From Pseudomonas sp. 8O (GTDB lineage: Bacteria > Pseudomonadota > Gammaproteobacteria > Pseudomonadales > Pseudomonadaceae), in contig NZ_LR733264.1 in assembly GCF_902506495.1 (NCBI RefSeq), forward strand, positions 1,876,900-1,940,899: 64,000 nt of DNA, written 5' to 3'. A program made the position numbers and the translations under genes. The stretch's first letter is position 1. Each line of letters starts with the position of its first letter. The notes below the pieces were generated by a model. That model worked only from the letters and a program-made list of their open reading frames with translations, ran no database searches and was not told the DNA's origin. Below, piece after piece: positions 18,703 to 29,658 of this stretch.

Positions 18703-18727
18703 CCGTGCCGAACAATGCTCGGCACGG
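18703..18727 (-). terminator. Hairpin terminator after the MFS gene
   Basis: CCGTGCCGA and TCGGCACGG form a perfect 9-bp stem with a 7-base loop, 18 bases past the MFS stop. On the minus strand TTTATG follows, a weak T tract. Confidence 0.6.
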
Positions 18728-18744
18728 CAGAAAAATGCGTCTGC

Positions 18745-20076
18745 TCAGGCTGGATTGGCGGCCCATTGCTCCAACCGTGTCACGCTCTCGCGATAGGGCT
18801 TGAGGCTCTTGGACAGCAGGATGATCGACATCAGAACCGCCAGGGTGGTGACGATCAGCAGCGAGTAGCGCAGCGCGCTGTCGTCGGCGAAGACGAAGTC
18901 GGTCACCAGCGCCACGGCGGTCGGACCAACACCCAGGCCAATCAGGGTGATGACGAACAGATAGATGGCCGAAGCCTGGCCGCGCATCGAGTTGGGCATG
19001 ATCTCCTGAATCGCCGCCGGCGCCACACCGAACGGCATGCTCAGGCAGAACACCGCTGGAGCCAGCAGCACGCTGGCCAAGAAGGCGGTTTCCATCACTG
19101 GGAACAGCACCACCATCGGCAGAGCGCCCAGTGCGGCGTAGAGGCCGACACGCATGTTGGCGTCGCTGCGCCCGCGCTTGGCCATCCAGTCTGCCAGGCG
19201 CCCGCCGAAGACGATGCCCAGGCAACCAAACACCGCGACGATGCTGCCGTAGACGATGCCAACCTGGCCGGCGTCCCAGCCATAAGTACGGATGTAGAAA
19301 GTCGGTATCCAGGCTGCACTGCCGTAACCGGCAAACGCCAGCCCGGCGAAACCGAAGTTGTGCAGCAGCACGGTACGACGATTGGCGCGAATGTAGCGCC
19401 CCACTTCGCTCAGCGGCACCGCCACGCCCGCACCGGCACCGCGCCGGACAGGTTCCTTGATGGCCAGCATCAACAGGGTGAAAAACACACCCGCCACACC
19501 GAGAATCAGGAAAATCAACTGCCAGGGACGCACTTCGCCCAGCACCGGCAGGGTCACATCGCCCTGTGCCGAGGCGAACTGAATGACCAGGCCGCCGACC
19601 AGAAAGGCCAGGCCTGAGCCGAGGTAGACGCCCATGGAATAGACGCTGATGGCCGTGGCACGGCGCTCTGCAGGAAAGCTGTCGGCAATCAGCGAATAAG
19701 CAGCCGGCGACAACGCCGCTTCGCCCACGCCCACGCCGATGCGGCACAACAGGAACTGCCAGTACAGCTTGGCCATGCCGCAGGCGGCGGTAGCGGCGCT
19801 CCAGAACAGAATACCGACGGCAATCAGACCGCGCCGGCTGCGGGTATCGGCCACACGCCCCAGGGGAATGCCGCACACGGTGTAGAACAGGGCGAACGAG
19901 AGGCCCATCAGCAGGCTCATCTGCGTATCGTTGATCGCCAGATCGCGGCGGATGGGCTCGACCAGCAGATTGAGGATCTGCCGATCGACGAAGGACAGGA
20001 CGTACGCCACCATCAGGATGGCAACAGTAGCCCAGGCTCGGGCACTGGAGGGATAGCCGTTATTGTTGTTATGCAC
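18745..20076 (-). CDS. Major facilitator superfamily transporter (PA4654-like)
   Basis: 443 residues with twelve predicted helices. The start is taken as GTG at 20076, because GAGGAG lies seven bases in front; a GTG at 20094 would add six residues. FVDRQILNLLVEPIRRDL at the start of helix 1 and GRVADTRSRR between helices 2 and 3 are typical of the spinster-like MFS group. It precedes hemH as in PAO1. The substrate is unknown. Confidence 0.85.
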   Translation of the reverse strand: MHNNNNGYPSSARAWATVAILMVAYVLSFVDRQILNLLVEPIRRDLAINDTQMSLLMGLSFALFYTVCGIPLGRVADTRSRRGLIAVGILFWSAATAACGMAKLYWQFLLCRIGVGVGEAALSPAAYSLIADSFPAERRATAISVYSMGVYLGSGLAFLVGGLVIQFASAQGDVTLPVLGEVRPWQLIFLILGVAGVFFTLLMLAIKEPVRRGAGAGVAVPLSEVGRYIRANRRTVLLHNFGFAGLAFAGYGSAAWIPTFYIRTYGWDAGQVGIVYGSIVAVFGCLGIVFGGRLADWMAKRGRSDANMRVGLYAALGALPMVVLFPVMETAFLASVLLAPAVFCLSMPFGVAPAAIQEIMPNSMRGQASAIYLFVITLIGLGVGPTAVALVTDFVFADDSALRYSLLIVTTLAVLMSIILLSKSLKPYRESVTRLEQWAANPA

Positions 20077-20273
20077 GGACGCTCTCCTCGGCACCGCAGA
20101 ACGCGACGCGCGACGGTTGAAAGATGCGTCAGCTTAGGACGATATAAACGGTGGTGAGTATCGCTCGAAGGTGTTATCAGGCCGGCGAATGCTTCATACC
20201 CGCAAGGGCGAATGGCTCGGTAGCGAAACTCAATAGTCGCTCAGAGCGTACTTCCCGTCAGTTAAGCGAATCT

Positions 20274-20332
20274 GTAGGAGCCGGCTTGCCGGCGATGCTT
20301 TTTGAGCGGATCGCCAGCAAGCCGGCTCCTAC
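20274..20332. repeat. REP pair (REPIN-like) after hemH
   Basis: GTAGGAGCCGGCTTGCCGGCGAT and its inverted copy GATCGCCAGCAAGCCGGCTCCTAC lie back to back around a short centre. This is the common Pseudomonas REP; a second copy of the same type is at 32821-32880. It lies between the MFS promoter and the hemH stop and could act as terminator or transcript stabiliser. Confidence 0.85.
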
Positions 20333-20386
20333 GGTTCAGCCTCTGACCGGTATTGGCTGCAGCGCCTGTTTTACCTGAGCGGGCAC

Positions 20387-21409
20387 TCAGATCATCAGCG
20401 GCGCCCGCTCGCACAGTACCTTCAGCGCCGCTGCCCAGTCCGGATGATCATTCAGGCACGGCACCAGTTGCAGGCTCTCGCCACCGGCCTCGACGAACTG
20501 CTCGCGGCCACGGTCACCGATTTCCTCCAGGGTCTCGATGCAGTCGGCAACGAAGGCCGGACACATCACCAGCAGCTTCTTCACGCCCTGCGCCGCCAGC
20601 TCGTCAAGACGAGCCTCGGTGTAGGGCTCGATCCATTTGGCACGGCCCAGACGCGACTGGAAGCTCACCGACCATTGCTCAGGACGCAGGCCCATGCGCT
20701 GAGCGAACAGCTCCGCACTTCGCAGGCATTGCGCGCGGTAACAATTGGCGAGCACCTCGGGCGAAGCGCTGCGGCAGCAATCTTGGCCTTTCAGGCAATG
20801 ACCGCTGGGGTCGAGCTTGTGCAGGTGGCGCTCCGGCAGGCCGTGAAAGCTCAGCAGCAGGTGATCGAAATCCTGCTCCAGATAGGGTTTGGCACTGGCC
20901 ACCAGGGCGTCGAGGTATTCCGGCTGATCGTAGAACGGCGGCAGAGTGGACAGACGCATGTCCAGACCGCGCTCGCGCACCACCCGCTTGACCTCTTCGA
21001 TCACCGTGGTGGTGGTGCTGTCGGCGAACTGCGGATACAGCGGCGCCAGGGTCACCTCACGAATGCCCTGCGCGGCCAGACGCTGCAGGGTCGACTCGAT
21101 GGACGGCTCACCGTAACGCATCGCCAACTCCACAGGGCCCTGAGTCCACTGCGCCCTCATCGCTTCCTGCAGACGGCGGCTGATGACCACCAGGGGCGAA
21201 CCTTCGTCCCACCAGATCGAGGCGTAGGCGTGCGCCGATGCGGCAGGGCGCTTGATCAGAATCAGCGACACCAGCAAACGACGCAGCGGCCACGGCAGGT
21301 CGATCACGTAGGGGTCCATCAGGAACTGATTGAGGTAACGGCGGACATCGGCTACTTCGGTGGACGCGGGCGAACCCAGGTTAACCAGCAACAATGCGTG
21401 ATCGGTCAT
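20387..21409 (-). CDS. hemH: Ferrochelatase
   Basis: 340 residues, the usual bacterial length. It inserts ferrous iron into protoporphyrin IX, the last step of heme synthesis. The catalytic His lies in [12 protein letters not shown] near residue 190, and the N-terminal [10 protein letters not shown] is conserved. The TIGR01777 gene starts upstream and ends 12 bases before it, so the two are probably cotranscribed. Confidence 0.95.
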   Translation of the reverse strand: MTDHALLLVNLGSPASTEVADVRRYLNQFLMDPYVIDLPWPLRRLLVSLILIKRPAASAHAYASIWWDEGSPLVVISRRLQEAMRAQWTQGPVELAMRYGEPSIESTLQRLAAQGIREVTLAPLYPQFADSTTTTVIEEVKRVVRERGLDMRLSTLPPFYDQPEYLDALVASAKPYLEQDFDHLLLSFHGLPERHLHKLDPSGHCLKGQDCCRSASPEVLANCYRAQCLRSAELFAQRMGLRPEQWSVSFQSRLGRAKWIEPYTEARLDELAAQGVKKLLVMCPAFVADCIETLEEIGDRGREQFVEAGGESLQLVPCLNDHPDWAAALKVLCERAPLMI

Positions 21410-21421
21410 GCGAAATCCTAG

Positions 21422-22324
21422 TCATTGATGGCCCAGCAAATCCGCGAGGGCCACATCCAGATGGGTAAAACGAAAACTGAACCCCGCCTCCAGCAGCCGC
21501 GTCGGCACGGCACGCTGGCCGCCGAGCAGCAACTCGGACATTTCGCCAAGTGCAGCGCGCAGGACAAAGGCCGGCGCCGGGAAAATGGTCGGGCGGCTCA
21601 GAGCCTGGCCCAGCGCCTTGCTGAACTCGGCATTGCGTACGGGTAATGGCGCGCAGGCATTATAAGGACCGCGAGCATCGCCCTGCTGCAAGAGAAAATC
21701 GATCAGGCCGATTTGGTCGGCGATATGAATCCAGGGCATCCACTGTCGACCATCGCCGATGCGGCCGCCGAGGCCGAGCTTGAACGGCAGCAGCAGGCGT
21801 TTGAGCATGCCACCATCTGGGCTCAGCACCAGGCCGGTGCGCAGCAGCACCACGCGAACCCCCAGATCCTCGGCGCGTTGTGCAGTTTCTTCCCAGGCCC
21901 CACACAGCTGCGCGGCGAAATCATCGGTGACCTGCGGCGTATCTTCACTGAGCTCACGTTCACCGCCGTTGCCGTACCAGCCCACTGCCGAGCCCGACAG
22001 CAGCACGGCGGGACGCTGCTGGCGCCGTTGCAGCCAGGTCAGCAACTGCTCGGTCAGACCGATACGGCTCGCCCACAGCAGCGCCTTGCGCTTGCTGCTC
22101 CAGGGGCGGTCGGCAATGGGTGCGCCGGCCAGGTTGATCACCGCATCCAGCTGTTCTTCGCCCAGCTCCTCGAGCCGGGCGATGCCGCGTACATCGGCCC
22201 CACAGAGATGGGCGACCTTGCTCGGCTCACGACTCCATACCGTCAGGCCGTGGCCCTGCTCGGCCCAGTGTGCACAGAGCGCGCGTCCGATCAGACCGGT
22301 ACCGCCGGTCAGCAGGATATGCAT
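21422..22324 (-). CDS. TIGR01777-family NAD-dependent epimerase-like protein (YfcH-like)
   Basis: 300 residues. It opens with the nucleotide loop TGGTGLIGRAL near residues 6-16 and ends with the DUF1731 tail. The ATG at 22324 has GAGGACG in front and gives the family's MHILLTGGTG start; an upstream ATG at 22360 is not used. The gene is often next to light or stress genes in gamma-proteobacteria; its substrate is unknown. The light-type operator at 22441 lies in its upstream region too. Confidence 0.85.
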   Translation of the reverse strand: MHILLTGGTGLIGRALCAHWAEQGHGLTVWSREPSKVAHLCGADVRGIARLEELGEEQLDAVINLAGAPIADRPWSSKRKALLWASRIGLTEQLLTWLQRRQQRPAVLLSGSAVGWYGNGGERELSEDTPQVTDDFAAQLCGAWEETAQRAEDLGVRVVLLRTGLVLSPDGGMLKRLLLPFKLGLGGRIGDGRQWMPWIHIADQIGLIDFLLQQGDARGPYNACAPLPVRNAEFSKALGQALSRPTIFPAPAFVLRAALGEMSELLLGGQRAVPTRLLEAGFSFRFTHLDVALADLLGHQ

Positions 22325-22440
22325 GGCATCGTCCTCGCATGGCAATGGAAGAAACTTCACCTTTAGTCTGGTTCATGACGCGCATACGTGCCGCGTTTGT
22401 CCTAAACCTAAAGCAAGGGAGCGCCGCTTTCGGCGACAGC

Positions 22441-23741
<1,301 letters not shown>

Positions 23742-23813
23742 CCCTCCCGCGATAGCTGGCGGCGGCCCCTCGACTGACGCCGCCTGCCTGCACAGCAAAA
23801 CCAATACCAAACC

Positions 23814-23837
23814 TATACAAAGTATTTGACTTGTATA
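23814..23837 (+). promoter_or_regulatory. LitR/MerR-type operator 1 of the photolyase operon
   Basis: TATACA at 23814-23819 and TGTATA at 23832-23837 with a 12-base spacer. The spacer contains the -35 hexamer TTGACT, the geometry expected for a repressor or MerR-type site on this promoter. Confidence 0.65.
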
Positions 23838-23853
23838 ACTGCGCACCTATGAT
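23826..23853 (+). promoter_or_regulatory. Promoter of the TudS-merR-phrB operon
   Basis: TTGACT (23826-23831), 16-base spacer, TATGAT (23848-23853). The start should be near 23860, about 48 bases before the ATG at 23908. Confidence 0.6.
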
Positions 23854-23863
23854 AGACACAAGT

Positions 23864-23887
23864 TGTACATGGATCACTTCATGTACA
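23864..23887 (+). promoter_or_regulatory. LitR/MerR-type operator 2 of the photolyase operon
   Basis: TGTACA at 23864-23869 and TGTACA at 23882-23887 with 12 bases between; the dyad extends to TTGTACATG/CATGTACAA. It lies just after the predicted transcription start. Confidence 0.7.
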
Positions 23888-23907
23888 AGGTCTAACGAGG
23901 TCAGGTT

Positions 23908-24858
23908 ATGCAAGCGAGCAAAGCCAAATTAGGTATCAGCGCCTGCCTGCTGGGCGCCGAGGTCCGCTACAACGGCGGCCACAAGCTGTCGCGCCTATGC
24001 AGCCGCAGCCTGACCGAGCACTTCGATTTCATCCCGGTCTGCCCCGAAGTCGGTATCGGCATGTCGATTCCACGCGAGCCGATCCGCCTGGTCGGTGATC
24101 CACAGGCACCGCGCGCGGTCGGCACCGTCGACCGCGCGCGCGACGTCACCGACGCCCTGGCCGCTTATGGCGAACGCATGGCCACAGAGCTGCAGGGCAT
24201 CAGCGGCTACATCTTCATGCAGCAGTCACCGTCCTGCGGCCTGGAACGGGTCAAGGTGTATCAGGAAGGCGGACGCCCGAGCGAGCCGGGCCGTGGCATC
24301 TTCGCTGCGGCCTTCTGCGCGCGGCATCCGGATCTGCCGGTGGAAGAAGACGGCCGCCTCAACGATCCAGTGCTGCGCGAGAACTTCATCACCCGCGTCT
24401 ACGCCCACGCCGAATGGCAGCGCCTGTTGCAGCAAGGCCTGACGCGTCGCGCCCTGATAGCCTTCCACTCGCGCTACAAGTACCTGCTGATGGCGACCGA
24501 CCCGGTGCGCTACAAGACGCTCGGACGCATGCTCGGCGACCTGAGCCAGCACGATCTGGGCGAGCTGGCGCCGCGCTATTTCAGCGAGCTGATGAGCGCG
24601 CTTAAGAAATGCGCCACCCGTGGCACCCACAGCAACGTGCTGCAGCACCTGAGCGGCTACCTCAAACGCACCCTGAGCCCTGAGGACAAGCAGGAGATGC
24701 AGCAACTGATCGGTCAATACCGCGAGGGCATCGTGCCGCTGGTGGTACCGCTGACGCTGCTCAAGCACCACTTCCGCCGTCACCCGGATCGCTATATCGC
24801 CGGGCAGGCGTACCTGCAGCCGCACCCCGAGCCACTCAGCCTGCGCAACGCGTTGTGA
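23908..24858 (+). CDS. DUF523 (TudS-like) fused to DUF1722
   Basis: 316 residues. The N-terminal half (about 1-145) is DUF523, whose member TudS is a thiouracil desulfurase holding a 4Fe-4S cluster on three Cys; the matching residues are C13 (ISACLLG), C45 (FIPVCPEVG) and C110 (SPSCGLERV). The C-terminal half (about 190-310) is DUF1722, of unknown function. E. coli YbgA carries the DUF1722 part next to phr. It heads an operon with the MerR regulator and photolyase and has two operator-like sites in front. A role in nucleotide or thiolated RNA damage under light is a guess. Confidence 0.8.
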   Translation: MQASKAKLGISACLLGAEVRYNGGHKLSRLCSRSLTEHFDFIPVCPEVGIGMSIPREPIRLVGDPQAPRAVGTVDRARDVTDALAAYGERMATELQGISGYIFMQQSPSCGLERVKVYQEGGRPSEPGRGIFAAAFCARHPDLPVEEDGRLNDPVLRENFITRVYAHAEWQRLLQQGLTRRALIAFHSRYKYLLMATDPVRYKTLGRMLGDLSQHDLGELAPRYFSELMSALKKCATRGTHSNVLQHLSGYLKRTLSPEDKQEMQQLIGQYREGIVPLVVPLTLLKHHFRRHPDRYIAGQAYLQPHPEPLSLRNAL

Positions 24859-24862
24859 TGCC

Positions 24863-25819
24863 ATGACCAGCGAAACCATCGCCGAAGAAGAAACCGGCCA
24901 CGACTACCGCCAGGCGCTCGACGAGGGCTACCTGCCAATCCGCGAGGTGGCACGCAGCACCGGTATCAACGCCGTGACCCTGCGCGCCTGGGAACGCCGC
25001 TACGGCCTGATCGTGCCCTACCGCACGCCCAAGGGGCACCGTCTCTATTCACCGGCCAACCTCGTACGCATCAACGCCATTCTCGCCTGGCTGGCTCGCG
25101 GCGTTGCCGTCGGCCAGGTCAAGGCACTGCTCGACCATGAGCAGGTGCCGCAAGCAACCCAGACCGACAACTGGTCACGGCAACGCAACGAGCTGCTCGG
25201 TTGCATCGTCCAGTTCAACGAGCGACGTCTGGATGATCGCTTCAACTCGGCCCTGGCGCTCTACCCGACCAGCACCCTGGTCGAGCAACTGCTGTGGCCG
25301 CTGCTTGGTGATCTGCGTCAGCGCTGGCAAGGCCAGTTCGGCGCACGTGCCGAGCAGGTGTTCTTCCTCTCCTGGCTACGCAGCAAGCTGGCCACTCGCA
25401 TCTATCACTGCAATCGCCAGGTCGGCGGCGCGCCGCTGCTGCTGATCAACCTCGGTGAGGCGCCAATGGAGCCGGGCCTGTGGCTGTGCGCCTGGCTGGC
25501 CAGTGCCAGCGATTGCCCGGTGGAGGTCTTCGATTGGCCGCTGCCATCCAATGAACTGCTGACGGCGCTGGAGCACATCGCCCCGCGCGCCGTGCTGCTA
25601 TACGCCGAAGAAGCGCTGGACGGCGCCCTGGTGCGCCGCCAGTTACCCCGTCTGGCCGAACAATGCCCGGTGCCACTGCTGCTCGCAGGCCCCGCAGCCC
25701 ACATTCACCGCGACTCGCTGACCAGCCTGGAGTCGGCCAGCGACCCGCTCGCCGCGCACGCCTGGCTGTTCCGTAACGGCTTGCTCGGCGCCCAAGAGGT
25801 CACCCCATGCAGCAACTGA
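24863..25819 (+). CDS. MerR-family regulator with B12-binding-like domain (class II LitR-like)
   Basis: 318 residues. The MerR winged helix is at about 22-90 (LPIREVARSTGINAVTLRAWERRYGLIVPYRTPKGHRLY), with a long C-terminal part resembling the helical and Rossmann domains of CarH/LitR photoreceptors. I do not see the DxHxxG cobalamin His motif, which fits class II LitR proteins that do not bind B12 themselves. In P. putida such proteins repress photolyase and lipid genes until light acts through a LOV partner; no LOV gene is in this window. Its stop overlaps phrB. Confidence 0.82.
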   Translation: MTSETIAEEETGHDYRQALDEGYLPIREVARSTGINAVTLRAWERRYGLIVPYRTPKGHRLYSPANLVRINAILAWLARGVAVGQVKALLDHEQVPQATQTDNWSRQRNELLGCIVQFNERRLDDRFNSALALYPTSTLVEQLLWPLLGDLRQRWQGQFGARAEQVFFLSWLRSKLATRIYHCNRQVGGAPLLLINLGEAPMEPGLWLCAWLASASDCPVEVFDWPLPSNELLTALEHIAPRAVLLYAEEALDGALVRRQLPRLAEQCPVPLLLAGPAAHIHRDSLTSLESASDPLAAHAWLFRNGLLGAQEVTPCSN

Positions 25820-27243
25820 TGTGGTTTCGCAGCGACCTGCGCATCCAGGACAACACCGCCCTGAGCCGCGCCATGAGCAGCGGCGCGACCATCGCCCTGT
25901 ATCTCGTCACGCCCGGTCAATGGCAGCGCCATGACGATGCCCCGAGCAAAGTGGACTTCTGGCTGCGCAACCTGGCCGAGCTGAGCAAAGCCCTGGCAGC
26001 GCTCAATGTGCCGCTGCTGGTGCGTCACTGCCATGACTGGAGCGAGGCGCCGGTGCAGGTCGCCGAGATCTGCCATGAACACGACATCAGCGCCGTGCAC
26101 GTCAACGAGGAGTACGGCATCAACGAGAGCCTGCGCGATCAACGGGTCTGCGCCTACCTCGGCCAGCAGGCCATCGCCTGGCACAGCCACCTCGATCAGC
26201 TGTTCTTCAAGCCTGGCAGCGTACTGACCCGCTCCGGCGGCTACTTCCAGGTCTACAGCCAGTTCCGCAAGGTATGCTACGAGCGCCTACACACGGCCCT
26301 ACCGGCATTGATCGCCCCACCGAAGGCGCAAACGCCGCTGGAAATCAGCAGTGACGCCATTCCCGAAACCGTAGAGGGTTTCGCCATCCCCAGCGACAGC
26401 CTGCGCCTGCTCTGGCCAGCCGGAGAGGAGGCTGCGCTGCAGCGCCTGGCGCGCTTTAGCGACGAGCAAATCATCTACTACAAGGACGAACGCGACTTCC
26501 CCGCCAAGCCTGGCACCAGCCAGCTATCGGCCTACCTGGCCGCCGGCGTCGTATCACCGCGCCAATGCCTGCATGCAGCGCTCGCGGCCAATCAGGGCGA
26601 GTTCGACAGTGGCAACCCAGGCATCGTCACCTGGATCAACGAGCTGCTCTGGCGCGAGTTCTACAAGCACACACTGGTTGGCTACCCTCGGGTATCTCGC
26701 CACCGTGCCTTCCGCCTGGAAACCGAGGCGGTGCCATGGCGCCACGCCCCGGAAGAGCTGGCCGCCTGGCAAGAGGGCCGCACCGGCCTGCCGATCATCG
26801 ATGCGGCCATGCGCCAACTGCTGGAAACCGGCTGGATGCACAACCGCCTGCGCATGATCGTCGCCATGTTCCTGACCAAGAACCTGCTGATCGACTGGCG
26901 CGAGGGCGAGCGCTTCTTCATGCGTCACCTGATCGATGGCGACCTGGCGGCGAATAACGGCGGCTGGCAATGGAGCGCCTCCACCGGCACCGATGCGGCG
27001 CCCTACTTTCGTATTTTCAACCCGATCAGCCAGTCACAGAAGTTCGATCCCGACGGCCAGTTCATTCGCCAGTGGGTGCCGGAGCTGGCCGGGCTGAACA
27101 AGCGCGATATTCATGATCCATCCGCACTGGGCGGCCTGTTCGCACCAGCCGGTTACCCGCGCCCGATCGTCGACCTGTCGCGCTCGCGCGAGCGCGCGCT
27201 GGCGGCGTTCAAGAACCTTTCTGCGCGGGAGGTTCCGGCATGA
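25807..27243 (+). CDS. phrB: Deoxyribodipyrimidine photolyase
   Basis: 478 residues, class I photolyase length. The N-terminal antenna domain begins LMWFRSDLRIQDNTAL; the C-terminal FAD domain shows WINELLWREFYKH and the conserved NNGGWQWSASTGTDAAPYFRIFNP. It splits cyclobutane pyrimidine dimers using blue light. It overlaps the MerR gene by 13 bases and the next gene by ATGA, so it is translated as part of the operon. Confidence 0.95.
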   Translation: MQQLMWFRSDLRIQDNTALSRAMSSGATIALYLVTPGQWQRHDDAPSKVDFWLRNLAELSKALAALNVPLLVRHCHDWSEAPVQVAEICHEHDISAVHVNEEYGINESLRDQRVCAYLGQQAIAWHSHLDQLFFKPGSVLTRSGGYFQVYSQFRKVCYERLHTALPALIAPPKAQTPLEISSDAIPETVEGFAIPSDSLRLLWPAGEEAALQRLARFSDEQIIYYKDERDFPAKPGTSQLSAYLAAGVVSPRQCLHAALAANQGEFDSGNPGIVTWINELLWREFYKHTLVGYPRVSRHRAFRLETEAVPWRHAPEELAAWQEGRTGLPIIDAAMRQLLETGWMHNRLRMIVAMFLTKNLLIDWREGERFFMRHLIDGDLAANNGGWQWSASTGTDAAPYFRIFNPISQSQKFDPDGQFIRQWVPELAGLNKRDIHDPSALGGLFAPAGYPRPIVDLSRSRERALAAFKNLSAREVPA

Positions 27244-27662
27244 GTGCATTTCTTCATGACTTCGCCGAGCGCTTCGCCGCGCTGAACAAGGACAACCTCG
27301 ATCTGCTCGGCGAGCTGTACAGCGACGATGTGCTGTTTCGCGACCCGCTGCATGAGGTGCACGGCCTGACAGCGGTACGCCGCTATTTCGCCGAGCTGTA
27401 CGCCAACGTGCAGGCGCTGCATTTCGAATTTCACGGCTTCGATCAGGTTGCCGAAGGCGAAGGCTACCTGCGCTGGACCATGCGCTACCGCCATCCGCGC
27501 CTGCGGGGCGGTGCCGAAATTGCAGTCGAAGGCTGCTCACACCTGCTCTGGCGCGACCGTGTCTATCAACACCGCGATTATTTCGATGCCGGTGCGTTGC
27601 TCTACGAACACCTGCCGCTGCTCGGTAGCGTGATCGCCTGGTTGAAACGGAGGCTGGCATGA
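27240..27662 (+). CDS. NTF2/SnoaL-like protein
   Basis: 140 residues with a cone-shaped NTF2 fold pattern: YSDDVLFRDPLHEVHGLTAVRRYFAELY. It overlaps phrB (ATGA) and the following SDR. Members of this kind accompany photolyase-Cfa clusters in Vibrio and Shewanella. It may be an isomerase-like or binding protein of the lipid pathway; no catalytic assignment can be made. Confidence 0.75.
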   Translation: MSAFLHDFAERFAALNKDNLDLLGELYSDDVLFRDPLHEVHGLTAVRRYFAELYANVQALHFEFHGFDQVAEGEGYLRWTMRYRHPRLRGGAEIAVEGCSHLLWRDRVYQHRDYFDAGALLYEHLPLLGSVIAWLKRRLA

Positions 27663-28414
27663 AACGTATCTGGCTCACTGGCGCCAGCAGTGGCATCGGT
27701 GCCGCACTGGCCGAAGAACTGCTCAAGGCCGGCCATCAACTGGCACTGAGCGCGCGTAGCAGTGGCCCATTACAGGACTTCGCAGCGCGCTATGGCGATC
27801 AGGTGCTGGTCGCCCCGGGTGACCTGACCGACGCCGAGCAGGTACACGCCATCGGTGAACGCATCGCTCAACAGTGGGGCGCGCTGGATTGCGTGATCCT
27901 CAACGCCGGCACCTGCGAATACGTCGACGTGCGCCAGTTCGAGGCGGCGATGATCGAACGCGTGGTCAGCGCCAACCTGTTTTCCGCCAGCTACTGCATC
28001 GAAGCAGCCCTGCCCCTGCTGCGCCAGGGCGAGCGCCCGCACCTGGTTGGGGTCGGCAGCTCGGTGACCTTCATGCCGCTGCCGCGCGCAGAAGCCTATG
28101 GTGCCTCCAAGGCCGCCATGCGTTACCTGATGCAGACACTGCGTATCGACCTGGCCAGCGAAGGCATCGACGTCACCCTGGTCAGCCCCGGTTTCGTCGA
28201 CACCCCACTGACGCAGAAGAACGACTTCCCGATGCCCATGCGCTGGCCGGTCGAGCGCGCCGCCCGGCATATCGCCGCGCGCCTGGACAAGCGCCCACAC
28301 GAGATCGCCTTTCCCACTCCCTTCATCGCCGTACTGAAACTGCTCGGCAGCCTGCCCAGCAGCCTGCAACTGGCCATAGGTCGCCGCATGGCGCGCAACG
28401 AGGACAACGCATGA
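27659..28414 (+). CDS. SDR-family oxidoreductase of the light/lipid cluster
   Basis: 251 residues. TGASSGIGAALAEELL opens the Rossmann fold, and the catalytic YGASK is near residue 148. It starts in an ATGA overlap and ends in another with the flavin oxidase. A redox step on a fatty acyl chain is plausible from its neighbours. Confidence 0.82.
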   Translation: MKRIWLTGASSGIGAALAEELLKAGHQLALSARSSGPLQDFAARYGDQVLVAPGDLTDAEQVHAIGERIAQQWGALDCVILNAGTCEYVDVRQFEAAMIERVVSANLFSASYCIEAALPLLRQGERPHLVGVGSSVTFMPLPRAEAYGASKAAMRYLMQTLRIDLASEGIDVTLVSPGFVDTPLTQKNDFPMPMRWPVERAARHIAARLDKRPHEIAFPTPFIAVLKLLGSLPSSLQLAIGRRMARNEDNA

Positions 28415-29658
28415 AAATCGCCATCGTCGGCAGCGGCATCGCCGGCCTGACCTGTGCCTACCTGCTCAACCGCCAGCACGACATTCAGGTGTTCGAAGCC
28501 AGCGACTGGATCGGTGGCCACACCCACACCGTCGACGTGCAGGTGGAGGGGCGCAGCTACGCCATCGATACCGGTTTCATCGTCTTCAACGACTGGACCT
28601 ATCCCAACTTCATTCGCCTGCTGGAGCAGATCGGCGTCGGCTTCAAGCCCACCGAAATGAGCTTCTCGGTCAGCGACCCGGCCACCGGCGTGGAGTACAA
28701 CGGCCACGACCTCAACACCCTGTTCGCCCAACGCAGCAACCTGCTGTCGCCGGCGTTCTGGGGCATGCTGCGCGACATCCTGCGTTTCAATCGCCAGTCG
28801 CTGGACGACCTGGCCAACAACCGCATAAGCGCCGACACCACGCTCGGCCAGTACCTCGACAGCAATGGTTACGGCCGGCGCTTCATCGAGCATTACATCG
28901 TGCCGATGGGCTCGGCCATCTGGTCGATGTCGCTGGCCGACATGCTCGGTTTCCCGCTGCAGTTCTTCGTGCGCTTCTGCAAGAACCATGGCCTGCTCTC
29001 GGTCAGTGACCGGCCGACCTGGCAGGTGATCGAAGGCGGCTCGCGCAGCTACGTGGCGCCGTTGACCGCCAGCTTCGCCGAGCGCATTCGCCTCAACTGC
29101 CCGGTCAGCCGCGTCATGCGCGATGAAGACGGCGTCACCCTGCACAGTGCGGCCGGCGCCGAGCGCTTCGACAAGGTGATCTTCGCCTGTCACAGCGATC
29201 AGGCCTTGGCCCTGCTCGATCAGGCCAGCGAGAAGGAACGTGAAATTCTCGGTGCCCTGCCCTACGCCAACAACGACGTGGTGCTGCATACCGACACGCG
29301 CCTGCTGCCCAAGCGCAAGCTGGCCTGGGCCAGCTGGAACTATCGCCTGGGCGGGCCGCGTGAACAGATGGCGGCCGTGACCTACGACATGAACATCCTG
29401 CAGGGTATCGAGAGCGATACCACCTTCTGCGTCAGCCTCAACCAGACGGCCGCCATCGACCCGAGCAAGATCCTCGCACGCTTTCAGTACGCCCACCCGC
29501 AGTACAGCCTGGCCGGTACCGCAGCCCAGGCGCGCTGGGAAGAGCTGCTCGGCGGCCAGCACACCTACTACTGCGGCGCCTACTGGGCCAACGGTTTTCA
29601 TGAAGATGGCGTGGTCAGTGCGCTGCGTGTAGCGCGCGCCTTCGGAGAAACCCTCTGA
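28411..29658 (+). CDS. FAD-dependent amine oxidase/desaturase-like protein
   Basis: 415 residues. The FAD motif GSGIAGLTCAYLLN is at residues 7-20, and DWIGGHTHTVDV follows. It resembles phytoene desaturase and amine oxidase flavoproteins, and its relatives lie beside Cfa-like methyltransferases in singlet-oxygen or light-induced clusters. The start at 28411 overlaps the SDR stop; longer versions extend into the SDR in the wrong frame context. It probably oxidises or desaturates a modified fatty acyl chain (inference). Confidence 0.8.
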   Translation: MKIAIVGSGIAGLTCAYLLNRQHDIQVFEASDWIGGHTHTVDVQVEGRSYAIDTGFIVFNDWTYPNFIRLLEQIGVGFKPTEMSFSVSDPATGVEYNGHDLNTLFAQRSNLLSPAFWGMLRDILRFNRQSLDDLANNRISADTTLGQYLDSNGYGRRFIEHYIVPMGSAIWSMSLADMLGFPLQFFVRFCKNHGLLSVSDRPTWQVIEGGSRSYVAPLTASFAERIRLNCPVSRVMRDEDGVTLHSAAGAERFDKVIFACHSDQALALLDQASEKEREILGALPYANNDVVLHTDTRLLPKRKLAWASWNYRLGGPREQMAAVTYDMNILQGIESDTTFCVSLNQTAAIDPSKILARFQYAHPQYSLAGTAAQARWEELLGGQHTYYCGAYWANGFHEDGVVSALRVARAFGETL

